Below, piece after piece: positions 17,577 to 27,081 of a stretch of 64,000 nt of DNA; positions within the stretch are counted from its first letter, which is position 1, and each line of letters starts with the position of its first letter. The stretch is from Sphingorhabdus sp. EL138 (GTDB lineage: Bacteria > Pseudomonadota > Alphaproteobacteria > Sphingomonadales > Sphingomonadaceae), in assembly GCF_945882965.1 (NCBI RefSeq), contig NZ_CAMCWY010000002.1:92726-156725 (forward strand). Reading direction: 5' to 3'. The position numbers and the translations under genes were made by a program. The notes beneath the pieces were generated by a model. The model saw only the letters and a program-made list of their open reading frames with translations. It made no database searches and was not told the origin of the DNA.

Positions 17577-19826
17577 ATGAGTACACCCATGAACACACGC
17601 GACAATCCAGACAATATGCAGGCCGACCCCCGCGACGCGCGCGCGGCACTCTCGCCGCAGAAGACGCGCCTGCAGTTGGCGCAGGGAGACGACGACCGCC
17701 TCCTGCCGCCCGAGATACTGCAATACTGGCAGGTCGTGCTGCGCTGGCGCTGGGTCATTGCCGGCATCATCGCCGCCAGCCTCGCCATTGGATTGATCGT
17801 GACTTTGCTCATGTCACCGCAATACACCGCACGATCGCAGATTGAGATTTCGCGCGAGCAGAAGAACGTCACCAACGTCGAGGGCATCGACCGCGCCTCT
17901 GAGAGCAGAGACCTAGAATTTTACGACACGCAGTACGCCCTCCTCAAGGCAGAATCACTGGCCGAGCGGGTAGGCGTCTCCCTCAAGCTGCACGAGCAGG
18001 AGGCCTTCTTTGACAGCCACGGCGTCGACGGCTCCGACCGCCCCGAGGCCCGCAGGCGCCAGGTTATGAAACTACTGCTTGAAAACGTCACCATCGAGCC
18101 CGTCAAAAAGTCAAAGCTCGTCAACGTCAAATACACCAGCCGATCGCCCGAACTCGCCTCAAGGATTGCCGACGCGTGGGTGCGCGAGTTTATCGGCGCC
18201 AGCATGGACCGCCAATACGCCTCCAACGCAGACGCGCGACGCTTCCTAGAGCAGCGCCTGAGCGACCTGCGCGCGCGGCTGGAGAAGTCCGAGCGCGAAA
18301 TGGTCACCTACGCCAGCGAGAGGGGCATCGTGGAACTCAGCACGACCCGCGACGCCGAGGGCAAGACGCAGACGCAGCAGACCCTCACCTCGGCAGACCT
18401 CGAGGGCTTCAACGCCGCACTGATCGCCGCCCGCACCGACCGCATTGCCGCGCAGAGTAAGACAACCTCCGGCGCCTCCGACACGTCCGCCGAGGCACTG
18501 GCAAACAGCACGATCTCGAGCCTGCGCCAGCGCCGCGGCGAACTTAACGCAGACTACGCCCGCCTCCTCGTGCAATTTGAACCCGAATATCCCGAGGCGC
18601 TGGCGATCAAGGAACAGATCGACGCGCTCGACGCGTCGATCGCCCGCGAGGCGTCGCGCGTCGGCGCCAGCCAGCGCCAAGGCTACGCCGAGGCCCGCGC
18701 CCGCGAGCGGGCCCTCGAGGGTCAAGTGGGCGGCCTCAAGTCGCAGCTAGACCGCCAGCAGCGCGACAGCATTCAGCATCAGGTCCTCGTGCGCGACGCC
18801 GACACCAACCGCCAACTCTATGACGCGCTCCTCCAGCGCTACAAGGAAATCGGCATCGCCGGCGCCATCGGCACCAGCAACATTTCTGTCGTCGACAAGG
18901 CCAAAATTCCGCGCACGCCCTCCGCGCCGAGCATTCCGCTGAACCTAGCCGTCGCGCTGCTGGTGGGCCTCGGCGGCTCCCTCCTCGCCCTATTCGCGCT
19001 GGAGCAGATGAACCAGGGCATCCACGCGCCCGAGGACGTCCCCAACCTGCTGGGCTTGCCCCTGCTGGGCAATGTGCCGCTCGCGCACGGCGACCCAGCC
19101 GAGGCGCTGCGGGACCCCAAGTCGCATCTGTCGGAGGCCTACTTCTCCATCCGCTCGGCTCTGGCCTTTGCGACCACGCACGGCGTCCCACATTCTTTGG
19201 GCCTTACGAGTACGAAGCCGAGCGAGGGCAAGTCCACCTCCGCACTCGCACTGGCGCAGATCATTGCCCGCACGGGGAAGACAGTCCTGCTGGTCGACGC
19301 CGACCTGCGCTCGCCGTCGGTGCACCAGATGTTCGGGCTCAAGAACGTGCGCGGCTTCAGCAACATGCTGACCGGAGCCGATGACGTAGGCGCCCTCGCC
19401 CTCGAGACAGACTTGGCGGGCCTGAGCGTCATGACCTCGGGCCCCAAGCCGCCCAACCCGTCCGAGTTGCTGAGCGGTGACCGCCTGAGCCAGGTACTGC
19501 GCATGCTCGAGGGCCGCTACGACCACGTCATCGTCGACTGCCCGCCCGTGCTTGGCCTGTCGGACGCGCCGCTGCTGAGCCAGGCCGTCGAGGGCCTCGT
19601 ATATGTGGTGGAGCCGGAGGGCGCGCCGGTGCGGGGCATTCGCGCGTCGATCCACCGCGTGGCGATGCTGGGCGGCAACATACTGGGCGCCATTGTGACG
19701 AAGATTGACCCGAGCAAGAATAGCTACGGCTACGGCTACGGCTACGGCTACGGCTATGGCTATGGCGCCTATGGCTACGGCAGCGAGGGCGAGGCGGACG
19801 CGCCGGCGGTTGGCCGGCGTGCCTGA
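17577..19826 (+). CDS. Wzc-like polysaccharide co-polymerase and tyrosine autokinase
   Basis: About 749 residues. An N-terminal Wzz-type chain-length domain with a membrane segment (WVIAGIIAASLAIGLIVTLL) and a long periplasmic coiled region (about 180-420) lead to a GNVR-like stretch, a second membrane segment (LAVALLVGLGGSLLALFAL) and the BY-kinase domain. The kinase shows LTSTKPSEGKSTSALALAQI (Walker A), VLLVDADLRSP (Walker A') and VIVDCPPVLGLSD (Walker B). The tail holds a run of Tyr-Gly pairs, nine Tyr in total, the cluster expected to be autophosphorylated to control polymer length. Starts at GTG 17568, ATG 17577 or ATG 17589 are possible. Confidence 0.9.
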   Translation: MSTPMNTRDNPDNMQADPRDARAALSPQKTRLQLAQGDDDRLLPPEILQYWQVVLRWRWVIAGIIAASLAIGLIVTLLMSPQYTARSQIEISREQKNVTNVEGIDRASESRDLEFYDTQYALLKAESLAERVGVSLKLHEQEAFFDSHGVDGSDRPEARRRQVMKLLLENVTIEPVKKSKLVNVKYTSRSPELASRIADAWVREFIGASMDRQYASNADARRFLEQRLSDLRARLEKSEREMVTYASERGIVELSTTRDAEGKTQTQQTLTSADLEGFNAALIAARTDRIAAQSKTTSGASDTSAEALANSTISSLRQRRGELNADYARLLVQFEPEYPEALAIKEQIDALDASIAREASRVGASQRQGYAEARARERALEGQVGGLKSQLDRQQRDSIQHQVLVRDADTNRQLYDALLQRYKEIGIAGAIGTSNISVVDKAKIPRTPSAPSIPLNLAVALLVGLGGSLLALFALEQMNQGIHAPEDVPNLLGLPLLGNVPLAHGDPAEALRDPKSHLSEAYFSIRSALAFATTHGVPHSLGLTSTKPSEGKSTSALALAQIIARTGKTVLLVDADLRSPSVHQMFGLKNVRGFSNMLTGADDVGALALETDLAGLSVMTSGPKPPNPSELLSGDRLSQVLRMLEGRYDHVIVDCPPVLGLSDAPLLSQAVEGLVYVVEPEGAPVRGIRASIHRVAMLGGNILGAIVTKIDPSKNSYGYGYGYGYGYGYGAYGYGSEGEADAPAVGRRA
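19725..19779 (+). repeat. Hexanucleotide repeat encoding the Tyr-Gly tail of the kinase
   Basis: The units TACGGC and TATGGC are repeated in tandem, seven in a row and then twice more after a GCC (Ala) codon. Gain or loss of one unit keeps the frame and changes the number of C-terminal tyrosines by one. Confidence 0.9.
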
Positions 19827-19944
19827 CGCGCGCACTGCGGCGCGCTTGAGGACCGCTTGCGTTATCGGCAGTTTGGTGTGGAGGCTCAAAAATTTTCAAA
19901 TCTCCAAAATTTCTGCTCACAAAAACATAAAAATTGGATTTAAA

Positions 19945-20805
19945 ATGAATGAAGCCGATTTAAATAAAAATTCAATCAATCGATTTACTTTAGTTTATCA
20001 GAAAAACTATTGGAGAGGATTTGCCTGCACCGTTTCGTCTATTTCAAAAAGATCTGATTCAATAATAAAAATAGACGTAATAACAGATAGTCATTCATAT
20101 TCACATTTTGAAAAAATAAAAAACAAATACCTTTCCCCCGTTTTGAAAAATATTTCATTTGAATGCAAATCTTTGTCAAAAAATGATATGAATTTTTTAC
20201 AGAAATTTTCATTTAAGACTCATTTTCATCCATCAGTCTGCTATCGACTGTTTTATATGGATTTATTTGAGTGCAATGAACCTGTCTGTTATCTCGACAC
20301 TGACATAGTGTTTAAAACAAATACTTTAGATATAGGCCAATTCGTTTCTGAAGATTTTCCAATCTCAGCACGTTGCGAAACAAAAAAAGACGTAACCGGA
20401 AAGCCCTACTTTAACGCTGGCGTCATTATAATGAATTGTCGAGAAAAAAAGGAAGAGTTATTTACTCTTTTAACCGAAGCCAAAAGACTACTACCAGTGC
20501 TTTCCAAGAGTTCCATTTATCTAGATCAGGATGCGTTAAATATCGCCTTTGAAAACAGATGGAAAGAACTGCCAATCCGCCTAAACCGCACGCCGTCGGA
20601 TAACGGAGTTGCCTTGGACAGATGCATTGCGCACGCTACAGGCTCGAGGAAGCCCTGGATGCTGGGCGCTGGACACGCCTACAACACCTTATACGAGAGA
20701 GAAATCGAACAGCTAAAGCTACCAGTTTATATACGGTACGATGTCATTTGGCCGCTTAAAGCATTAAAGCGGCGAGTAAATTCTCTGATGCGATCAAATA
20801 GGTGA
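19945..20805 (+). CDS. GT8-like glycosyltransferase
   Basis: A 286-residue enzyme. It begins at the ATG at 19945, because upstream of it the frame only overlaps the kinase tail and untranslated AT-rich DNA. The metal and nucleotide-sugar-binding DxD motif is CYLDTDIVF (about residue 118), followed by KPYFNAGVIIMNC and YLDQDALNIAF, the order typical of the GT8 fold (lipopolysaccharide galactosyl- and glucosyltransferases). Donor and acceptor are unknown. From here GC content drops sharply compared with the kinase gene, a usual feature of strain-specific sugar-assembly genes. Confidence 0.8.
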   Translation: MNEADLNKNSINRFTLVYQKNYWRGFACTVSSISKRSDSIIKIDVITDSHSYSHFEKIKNKYLSPVLKNISFECKSLSKNDMNFLQKFSFKTHFHPSVCYRLFYMDLFECNEPVCYLDTDIVFKTNTLDIGQFVSEDFPISARCETKKDVTGKPYFNAGVIIMNCREKKEELFTLLTEAKRLLPVLSKSSIYLDQDALNIAFENRWKELPIRLNRTPSDNGVALDRCIAHATGSRKPWMLGAGHAYNTLYEREIEQLKLPVYIRYDVIWPLKALKRRVNSLMRSNR

Positions 20806-20872
20806 TGAATTCAAATTTTGCTAAGGTGCGCGAAAACGTATCAAACTTTGGTTTTTTGAGACTGCCGTAAAA

Positions 20873-21643
20873 ATGGCACGGATGATCCTTTCTAGAATAG
20901 GATATCGGTCACTATTAACACGCGAAAAAATCAGGATCGGAACTCGGTTGAGCGCCGAGCTAAATCATACCGTTGCATACGGTCCATTTAAGGGTTTGAT
21001 TTTAAAACCTAAGTCATCGTGGAGCAGAGCCGATAGAGGCTCTATGCTTTTGGGCATTTACGAAAGAGAAGTAAGTGACTTACTGCCGCAGGTATTTTTC
21101 AAACGTTCTGTATTTGTTAATTTCGGAGCTGCTGATGGCTTTTATGCACTCGGCGTTTTGACGAGTGGGTTAGCAGAACGGGTAATCGCCTTCGAACAAT
21201 GTGAAAAATCTAGAAATATTTTAGTCAGCTCGGCGACATTAAACTCAGTGTCCGAAAAATTAACGGTACGGGGCAAGGCAGACGAACTTTGTATAATAAA
21301 ATTGGCGTCACACCTGCCTCTTAATAAGAGTGTTGTCTTATTTGATGTTGAGGGCGCAGAATATACACTGTTATCTGAAGCTGTCTTTTCAGCTCTTAAT
21401 GGTGCCATTATAATTGTAGAAATTCATCGGCTTCGCGATATCGGCTCCCAGGTGGTTTTATCGACGCTAATAAAACGGTCCGGCAGAGCCTACAAGGTAA
21501 AGATAATAAAGCAGGCATCGCGGGACCCACTGTCGCTCCCATTTACAACTATGCTGTCAGATGACGAAGCTTGGCTCCTCTGCTCCGAGGGACGAGGGTA
21601 TAGACAAGTTTGGGCCGTCTTTGAACCTTCTGTCATAATGTAG
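20873..21643 (+). CDS. FkbM-like SAM-dependent methyltransferase
   Basis: A 256-residue protein. A glycine-rich SAM-binding loop reads VFVNFGAADGFYALGVL (about residue 82), followed by ERVIAFEQCEKSRNIL and LFDVEGAEYTLLSEAV (about 155), the arrangement found in FkbM-type methyltransferases of polysaccharide clusters. The usual DVGAN loop is altered to NFGAADG. It would O-methylate a sugar of the repeat unit. It lies between a glycosyltransferase and the flippase gene, which supports a role in repeat-unit decoration. Start ATG at 20873. Confidence 0.72.
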   Translation: MARMILSRIGYRSLLTREKIRIGTRLSAELNHTVAYGPFKGLILKPKSSWSRADRGSMLLGIYEREVSDLLPQVFFKRSVFVNFGAADGFYALGVLTSGLAERVIAFEQCEKSRNILVSSATLNSVSEKLTVRGKADELCIIKLASHLPLNKSVVLFDVEGAEYTLLSEAVFSALNGAIIIVEIHRLRDIGSQVVLSTLIKRSGRAYKVKIIKQASRDPLSLPFTTMLSDDEAWLLCSEGRGYRQVWAVFEPSVIM

Positions 21644-21648
21644 AATTT

Positions 21649-22914
21649 ATGAGAGCGAATATCCCAACCGCTCTAGTAAGCGCTGTGGTAAGTGCCTGCG
21701 CTTCGATATTGTACTCAATTTTTGCAATCGGAATGGTTGCAAGAGAGATAACCTCCAACGAACTTACTACGATCATTTCATCGACCGGGTTTTTACTGCC
21801 GCTGGGTTTTGCTCAATCGGGATTATCAGGAGTAGTGGTTCGAGAGATTATTGAACTAAGAAATAACGGCCAAATAATTTCAGATTCTCAAAAGATCGGC
21901 ACCGCATTTATTTTCTGCGCCGCTTTTTCGATTATAATTTTTATAATTATGCTGATAAATTCTATTTTTAATGGAACATTTTATATAATTCCAGTATCTT
22001 TATTAATAACTTGTGGATTAATTTGCTCGATATCACAAAGCGTCGCCGTTGCTGAAAGCAAAAATATATCAAATAACATTTTCCAAATATCAAGTTTAAT
22101 TATTTGCTCAACAATGTTATTCATATCTCTTTATTTCAATATTAAAAATATAGATATTTTACTGATCATAATATTAGGGGTGCCTTCCACCTCTTCAATA
22201 TTGGGCTTTTTATATTTCATTATGCGGCGGGATTTTCGGGCTATGATATCTAGTTTTAAGGTGCGCCGATTGCCCTTTATTTGGCGAGAGGTATTGCCCT
22301 TTTCTATAAATGGAGGCTTGGCCTCGTTACTGGTGGCGGCTCCCACCCTAAATATCCCAGCATTTGTGATCCCAGAGTTGTCGGCGGACGAATCGCTATT
22401 TTGGCGGTTCGGTCTATTTTCATCAAATTTAACAGTAACCCTAGCTGCTGCTATTTTACCCCATCTTATACTAAGTGCTCGATTAATCGAAAATCATGGT
22501 CCAGAGCGAGAGGTAAGGAATTACGCACTTTTCATGCTAATGTTATTATTTCTGGTCACTTTAAGTGCAAGCTTGGTTTTTATTTTTTCACCCATCGTTA
22601 TAGATATGTGGTTGAATCGCGATGTTTACAATTCTCCGTATCGATTGGGATGGTCTTTCGTCATTGCTGCTTGGTGTTTGGTGAGCTTCCTTGGCAGTGC
22701 TGCGTTAATGTCAGTACCAACTAACAAGATCATAGTTTGTACGGCTGTAGCTCTTATTGCTCTTATTCTCACGACTATGTTGGCATACCCGAAGCATCAG
22801 CTTAGCCTCACATGGGGGTACTTGGTTGCCATGGCAGCTTATGCCTGCTGCTTAATTGCCGTGATTTGTAACGAGTTCAGGACATCCAATAGTCCTTCTG
22901 CCTCCAGAATTTAA
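21649..22914 (+). CDS. Wzx-type flippase (polysaccharide transporter family)
   Basis: A 421-residue protein made almost entirely of hydrophobic segments (about twelve). It has the N-terminal pattern of Wzx/MATE-like lipid-linked oligosaccharide flippases: ILYSIFAIGMVAREITSNEL followed by GFLLPLGFAQSGLSGVVVRE. It would move the lipid-linked repeat unit from the cytoplasmic to the periplasmic face. It starts 5 bases after the methyltransferase stop and is AT-rich. Sequence motifs are weak in this family, so the call rests on topology, N-terminal pattern and context. Confidence 0.8.
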   Translation: MRANIPTALVSAVVSACASILYSIFAIGMVAREITSNELTTIISSTGFLLPLGFAQSGLSGVVVREIIELRNNGQIISDSQKIGTAFIFCAAFSIIIFIIMLINSIFNGTFYIIPVSLLITCGLICSISQSVAVAESKNISNNIFQISSLIICSTMLFISLYFNIKNIDILLIIILGVPSTSSILGFLYFIMRRDFRAMISSFKVRRLPFIWREVLPFSINGGLASLLVAAPTLNIPAFVIPELSADESLFWRFGLFSSNLTVTLAAAILPHLILSARLIENHGPEREVRNYALFMLMLLFLVTLSASLVFIFSPIVIDMWLNRDVYNSPYRLGWSFVIAAWCLVSFLGSAALMSVPTNKIIVCTAVALIALILTTMLAYPKHQLSLTWGYLVAMAAYACCLIAVICNEFRTSNSPSASRI

Positions 22915-23072
22915 CTGTAGGGGCAATATAGGGCCCCTTTGTACGACCGTCCCAGCACATTTCAAAGCCCGATACCATGTTGGATTATCTGCTCAGCGCT
23001 CCTAATACTTCAGGATCAAAAAATCTGAAAATAACAAATGCTGTTCACTAGACAAAAAACCTTCATTAAAAA

Positions 23073-24257
23073 ATGATCAAAATTGAAACAAAACATGAAA
23101 AAGATAAATTCGGCTTTTTATTGCTGGCTATCTATGCATTTGGCGGCTTGGGTTTAGAATTGTTACGTAGACTAGACAGCAGATTTGACAATTCGTTTTT
23201 TTCGGAAAGATTAATTGTAACAAATGATGCTTTAAATATATTATATATTCAAACTTTTGTCATGTTATTTGTTTTTCTTTTAGCCAGAAACTTATTTCTA
23301 TTTCCCATAATTGCAAAATCCCGCAGCATGGTTAGCCTCAGCCCATACATAATATACTTTGGAGTACTGTGTTTACTTTTATTATTTTCAATTTATCACT
23401 TAGAATATATTTGGCTTCAAATGCCGGATCGTTTCGAAGGCGCTTTCTACGTCAATGCGTTAATCACTATTGGATCCTCTGCTCTGATACTTGCCTACAA
23501 TGTAGAGAAATTTAGACCACTTTCAGTAATTAGCGTTCTATTATTTTTCTTTGCGTTAACATACGCGGCGGCGACTGGCTCCAGGGCTGCGGCGCTTCCG
23601 TTCTTGGCGTTCGCGGCCTGCGCCTTTGTGAACCGCAATAAAATAGCCGCGCTGGCGCTTGCCCTGCTATCGCTCAAAGCACTGTTAACGGCGCTCGCAA
23701 TCCGAGCAGAACCGAGCTTTGCTAACTTTGCGGCCAACTTTTTCACATTTGACGCGTCGGAACTTTTTAACAACTTTACTTCAATAGTCGCGCTCTCCTT
23801 TCCAGCGGGATATACTGTTCAGGTAGCTTTAGATGCCCACAGTTCACCAGATAGTTTATGGGAAAATATTTTATATCTTTCTCCCATACCTTCCGGCTGG
23901 TTACCCGAAGCACTATTTGTAAAATCAACTTTATCCGACGCACTTGGATTTGATTCAAACGTTCTTGGCATCAACACTGATATATACTCCGATCCTATAT
24001 ATAGGGGAGGAATAGTAGGAGCTTTTACCTATCCAGTGTTTCTTTTTGGATTGTATTTCCTGTCAATGTTTTTCGCTTTTCGAATGCCACAGCGCTGGCA
24101 ATATTCTGCTGCGATGATGTCAAAAACCCTTGCTGCATATGGTCTTATAGGAGGCATGGTGTTCAGCTATCGGTCTGCCACCCGATGGCAGTTGGTTTTT
24201 ATTTTAATTCTAGCAATCTATATTAGATTAATTAAAGGAAGAAATTCAAATATATGA
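23073..24257 (+). CDS. Wzy-like polymerase candidate, multi-pass membrane protein
   Basis: A 394-residue protein with about ten membrane segments and a large hydrophilic loop in the second half (about 220-300, including LSPIPSGWLPEALFVKSTLS and SNVLGINTDIYSDPIYRGGIVG). This is the topology of O-antigen polymerases of the oligosaccharide repeat-unit type. TAAATGSRAAALPFLAF resembles the conserved Gly-Ser-Arg segment of such enzymes. It overlaps the next glycosyltransferase start by 4 bases (ATGA). Membership is inferred from topology and position next to the flippase. Confidence 0.7.
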   Translation: MIKIETKHEKDKFGFLLLAIYAFGGLGLELLRRLDSRFDNSFFSERLIVTNDALNILYIQTFVMLFVFLLARNLFLFPIIAKSRSMVSLSPYIIYFGVLCLLLLFSIYHLEYIWLQMPDRFEGAFYVNALITIGSSALILAYNVEKFRPLSVISVLLFFFALTYAAATGSRAAALPFLAFAACAFVNRNKIAALALALLSLKALLTALAIRAEPSFANFAANFFTFDASELFNNFTSIVALSFPAGYTVQVALDAHSSPDSLWENILYLSPIPSGWLPEALFVKSTLSDALGFDSNVLGINTDIYSDPIYRGGIVGAFTYPVFLFGLYFLSMFFAFRMPQRWQYSAAMMSKTLAAYGLIGGMVFSYRSATRWQLVFILILAIYIRLIKGRNSNI

Positions 24258-25414
24258 ATACATTAATCATGCACAACACTTTGTGGTCAAAATATAAAGC
24301 TGCAGTATTTACACAATTGGAAATTATTGCATTTGAAAGTTTTATCGATTTTAATTTCGTACACATTGCGGAAACGGAGGATGACAGAGTTTCACTTTCT
24401 TCTGTAGATTACGAATCCCATAAATATAATTATGAGCTTTTGTGTTCAGGAACAATAGAGAGCAATTGGTGGCCGAAAAGATCGTTCAGACTCATTAAAT
24501 ACTTAAATTCTAAAAAATGGAATTTGGTACTAATACCAGGATATTATAGGCCTGAATATTGGATTGCGCTGGTCTATTGCTTGATAAAAAAAATAAAAAT
24601 TGGCCTTTTTTGTGACAGTACAAAATTTGATAGCCACTCATCCAGCGCAAGATTATTTTTGAAACGTATTTTTGTTTTCTTTTGTGACGGTTATTTTGCG
24701 TATGGTCGCCGAAGTTCCGATTACCTCCGCTTTTTAGGCGCTGACTCTAAAGTTATTTTTGAACGCTGCCAGGCTGCAGCTTTACCAGGCGATTACAGCG
24801 CCAAGAATATAATTCGAAGGCGGCAGAACATACGCAATTCGACATCAGTTTTTAAAGTTATTTACGTGGGTCGTTTGTCGCCTGAGAAAGATCTTCTTAC
24901 GTTGCTCAAGGCTTGGGCAGTAGTTTCCGATAAATGGCCATCTGCTCAGCTTGATTTATTTGGTTCTGGTCCGCAAGATCGAGAGCTTAAACGCTCGGTT
25001 GAGAGCATGGGACTTAGTGCTCAAGTACGCTTTCTTGGTGCCAAGGAAATTGCCGACATTTATGACGCCTACATCGCCGCTGATTTGTTAGTGTTGCCAA
25101 GCATGAGAGAGCCCTGGGGGCTTGTCGTAAACGAGGCGCTGAGTTTTGGTTGCCCCGTTGTTGTTTCTGACCGATGCGGGTGTGTTCCAGAATTAGTTCT
25201 TGATGGACAAACAGGCTTTCAGTTTCGCGGCGGCGACCCTGTTGACCTGGCGGTTAAAATTGACCGAGCGCTTGAACGGTTCTATAAAAATGGCGAGGCT
25301 TCGCGTCATTGTACCGAGCACATGGAAAAGTTCACGTCGGTTATTGCAGCACAACAAATTTTAGACGGGTGCCAAAAATTGTTGGCTGGACCGACGCCCG
25401 CAACTAATCGTTAG
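24254..25414 (+). CDS. GT4-family glycosyltransferase (first)
   Basis: A 386-residue GT-B enzyme. The C-terminal nucleotide-sugar-binding half is clear: VIYVGRLSPEKDLLTLLKAW (about residue 203) and the E-x7-E motif in EPWGLVVNEALSFGCPVVVS (about 286). The N-terminal acceptor half is divergent. It is translationally coupled to the polymerase candidate (ATGA overlap). The sugar transferred is not predictable. AT-rich like its neighbours. Confidence 0.88.
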   Translation: MNTLIMHNTLWSKYKAAVFTQLEIIAFESFIDFNFVHIAETEDDRVSLSSVDYESHKYNYELLCSGTIESNWWPKRSFRLIKYLNSKKWNLVLIPGYYRPEYWIALVYCLIKKIKIGLFCDSTKFDSHSSSARLFLKRIFVFFCDGYFAYGRRSSDYLRFLGADSKVIFERCQAAALPGDYSAKNIIRRRQNIRNSTSVFKVIYVGRLSPEKDLLTLLKAWAVVSDKWPSAQLDLFGSGPQDRELKRSVESMGLSAQVRFLGAKEIADIYDAYIAADLLVLPSMREPWGLVVNEALSFGCPVVVSDRCGCVPELVLDGQTGFQFRGGDPVDLAVKIDRALERFYKNGEASRHCTEHMEKFTSVIAAQQILDGCQKLLAGPTPATNR

Positions 25415-25440
25415 TCACCCGTCACCATTAAGGGTTTTTT

Positions 25441-26568
25441 ATGCGCTTGCTGCATACAGTTGGTTCGATAGATAGCGATCATTCCGGCGTTGCTGTTTGC
25501 GTGAAAAACTTGGCGCGGTCCCAGGCGCGGCTTGGCGAGAAACCAAATATTTATACAATGACGGAACCTAATTCAATTGAGGATCAAGGTGTCGTTACAA
25601 GACGGTTCTCTCCTGGATTTTTCAACAATAATTTGATACTTAACCTAGGTTGGTCACGCGCACTTCGCAAATCTATAACAGCCGAACAGTTTCATGTGGT
25701 TCACACCCACGGCCTCTGGCTAGGACTAAACTCATACCAATCTAAAAGTACAAAATTTGTTATTTCTCCTCATGGAATGCTGAGCTCCGTAGCCCTTGAG
25801 TTTTCCAAATTTAAAAAAGCTGCTGCCTTGGCGTTTTACCAGAGAGGTGCGCTAAATTCTGCCCATTTGTTGATGGCAAGCGCGATGAGCGAGTATAACG
25901 ACATCCGTTCATTTGGCCTAAGACAACCAGTTGCGATTATCCCACATGGTATCGATGTTGGGCCAGTGAAAAAAATCAATACTAAAAACGATGAACTGGT
26001 AGTCATATCATTGGGAAGAATTCACCCGAAAAAGGGACTTATAAACCTAGTCAATGCGTGGGCACAACTGACAGATCGGTATCCCAATTGGATCCTGAAA
26101 ATTGTAGGTCCGGATGAGGACAACCATACTCAAGAATTGAAGGGTCTTGTTCGTAATTTAAATCTGAAAAGAGTAGAAATTCTGCCTGCAGTATACGGAA
26201 CTGAAAAAGTTGCCCTGATGGAAGCGGCCAGCCTTTTTGTTTTACCATCATTCAGCGAAAATTTTGCGCTTACGGTGGCAGAGAGTTTAGCTTTAGGGGT
26301 GCCAGTGATAGCGACAAATGGCACGCCTTGGGAAGGCTTGGAGCTTGAGAATTGCGGATGGTGGATAGATGTTGGAATAAAACCGCTGGTACAGGCTCTC
26401 GATACCGCAATGGCCTTGCCGGAAACGTCAAGGCACGAGCTTGGGCAGCGAGGACGAAATTGGATGTTACGTGACTTCACGTGGCTAAATGCTGCCAGCC
26501 AGTCTATTGAGGTTTATAATTGGCTCATCCATGGCGGTGAAGTTCCGCCGAGCATACATTTGGACTGA
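25441..26568 (+). CDS. GT4-family glycosyltransferase (second)
   Basis: A 375-residue GT-B enzyme starting at the ATG at 25441. Its N-terminus MRLLHTVGSIDSDHSGVAVC and HTHGLWLG are typical acceptor-domain features. The C-terminal half has VISLGRIHPKKGLINLVNAW (about 190) and the E-x7-E motif in ENFALTVAESLALGVPVIAT (about 273). It follows the first GT4 gene by 26 bases and is probably in the same operon. Exact linkage formed is unknown. Confidence 0.88.
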   Translation: MRLLHTVGSIDSDHSGVAVCVKNLARSQARLGEKPNIYTMTEPNSIEDQGVVTRRFSPGFFNNNLILNLGWSRALRKSITAEQFHVVHTHGLWLGLNSYQSKSTKFVISPHGMLSSVALEFSKFKKAAALAFYQRGALNSAHLLMASAMSEYNDIRSFGLRQPVAIIPHGIDVGPVKKINTKNDELVVISLGRIHPKKGLINLVNAWAQLTDRYPNWILKIVGPDEDNHTQELKGLVRNLNLKRVEILPAVYGTEKVALMEAASLFVLPSFSENFALTVAESLALGVPVIATNGTPWEGLELENCGWWIDVGIKPLVQALDTAMALPETSRHELGQRGRNWMLRDFTWLNAASQSIEVYNWLIHGGEVPPSIHLD

Positions 26569-27081
26569 CAAGGGTCTGAGATGAATGACCTTTGGGCTAA
26601 TGGTACCTGGAAGTATCCCGCTTAGATCTGCATTGTGACGATTGTTTTTAGATCTTTTACAACTTGCCTTACAAACTATTGCCGACTGTGGCCTAGGCAT
26701 TGAGAACTCTAGTTTTGACGAGTTTCGGTGCTAGAATTTTGGAAATGTCGGCACCCTATCCGGTTGATATGATCTGGCCTCCTGGGACCTAGCAATAGAA
26801 GAAAGTTGTTGCGTCGGATCTAGTTTAAATTGCCTAGATGTTGCTCGCGTTAAAGGGTGATGATACGTAGCGGTCAGTCATTGGGGTCATTTACCGTCCA
26901 CGACTTTGACTACACTCCGTTTCTTTTAATGCAGCGCAACATAGCGGTTTATTGATAAACGGCGACTTTGCTTAGAATTGTGCATGAAAGCAGATGCCAG
27001 CTGTCCGGTATGTTGTACTTGGCGCGGCGGCCCGGAACGTGACATTATTTTTTTGGTTAATCCGAAAGGGAGGTGGGATCT
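26569..27081. other. Intergenic region with no gene seen
   Basis: About 510 bases between the second GT4 gene and the acetyltransferase gene. All frames are broken and I see no insertion-sequence motif or terminator hairpin. GC content rises from here onward, so this may be a junction between two gene blocks and may hold the promoter for 27082-32391. Confidence 0.4.
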
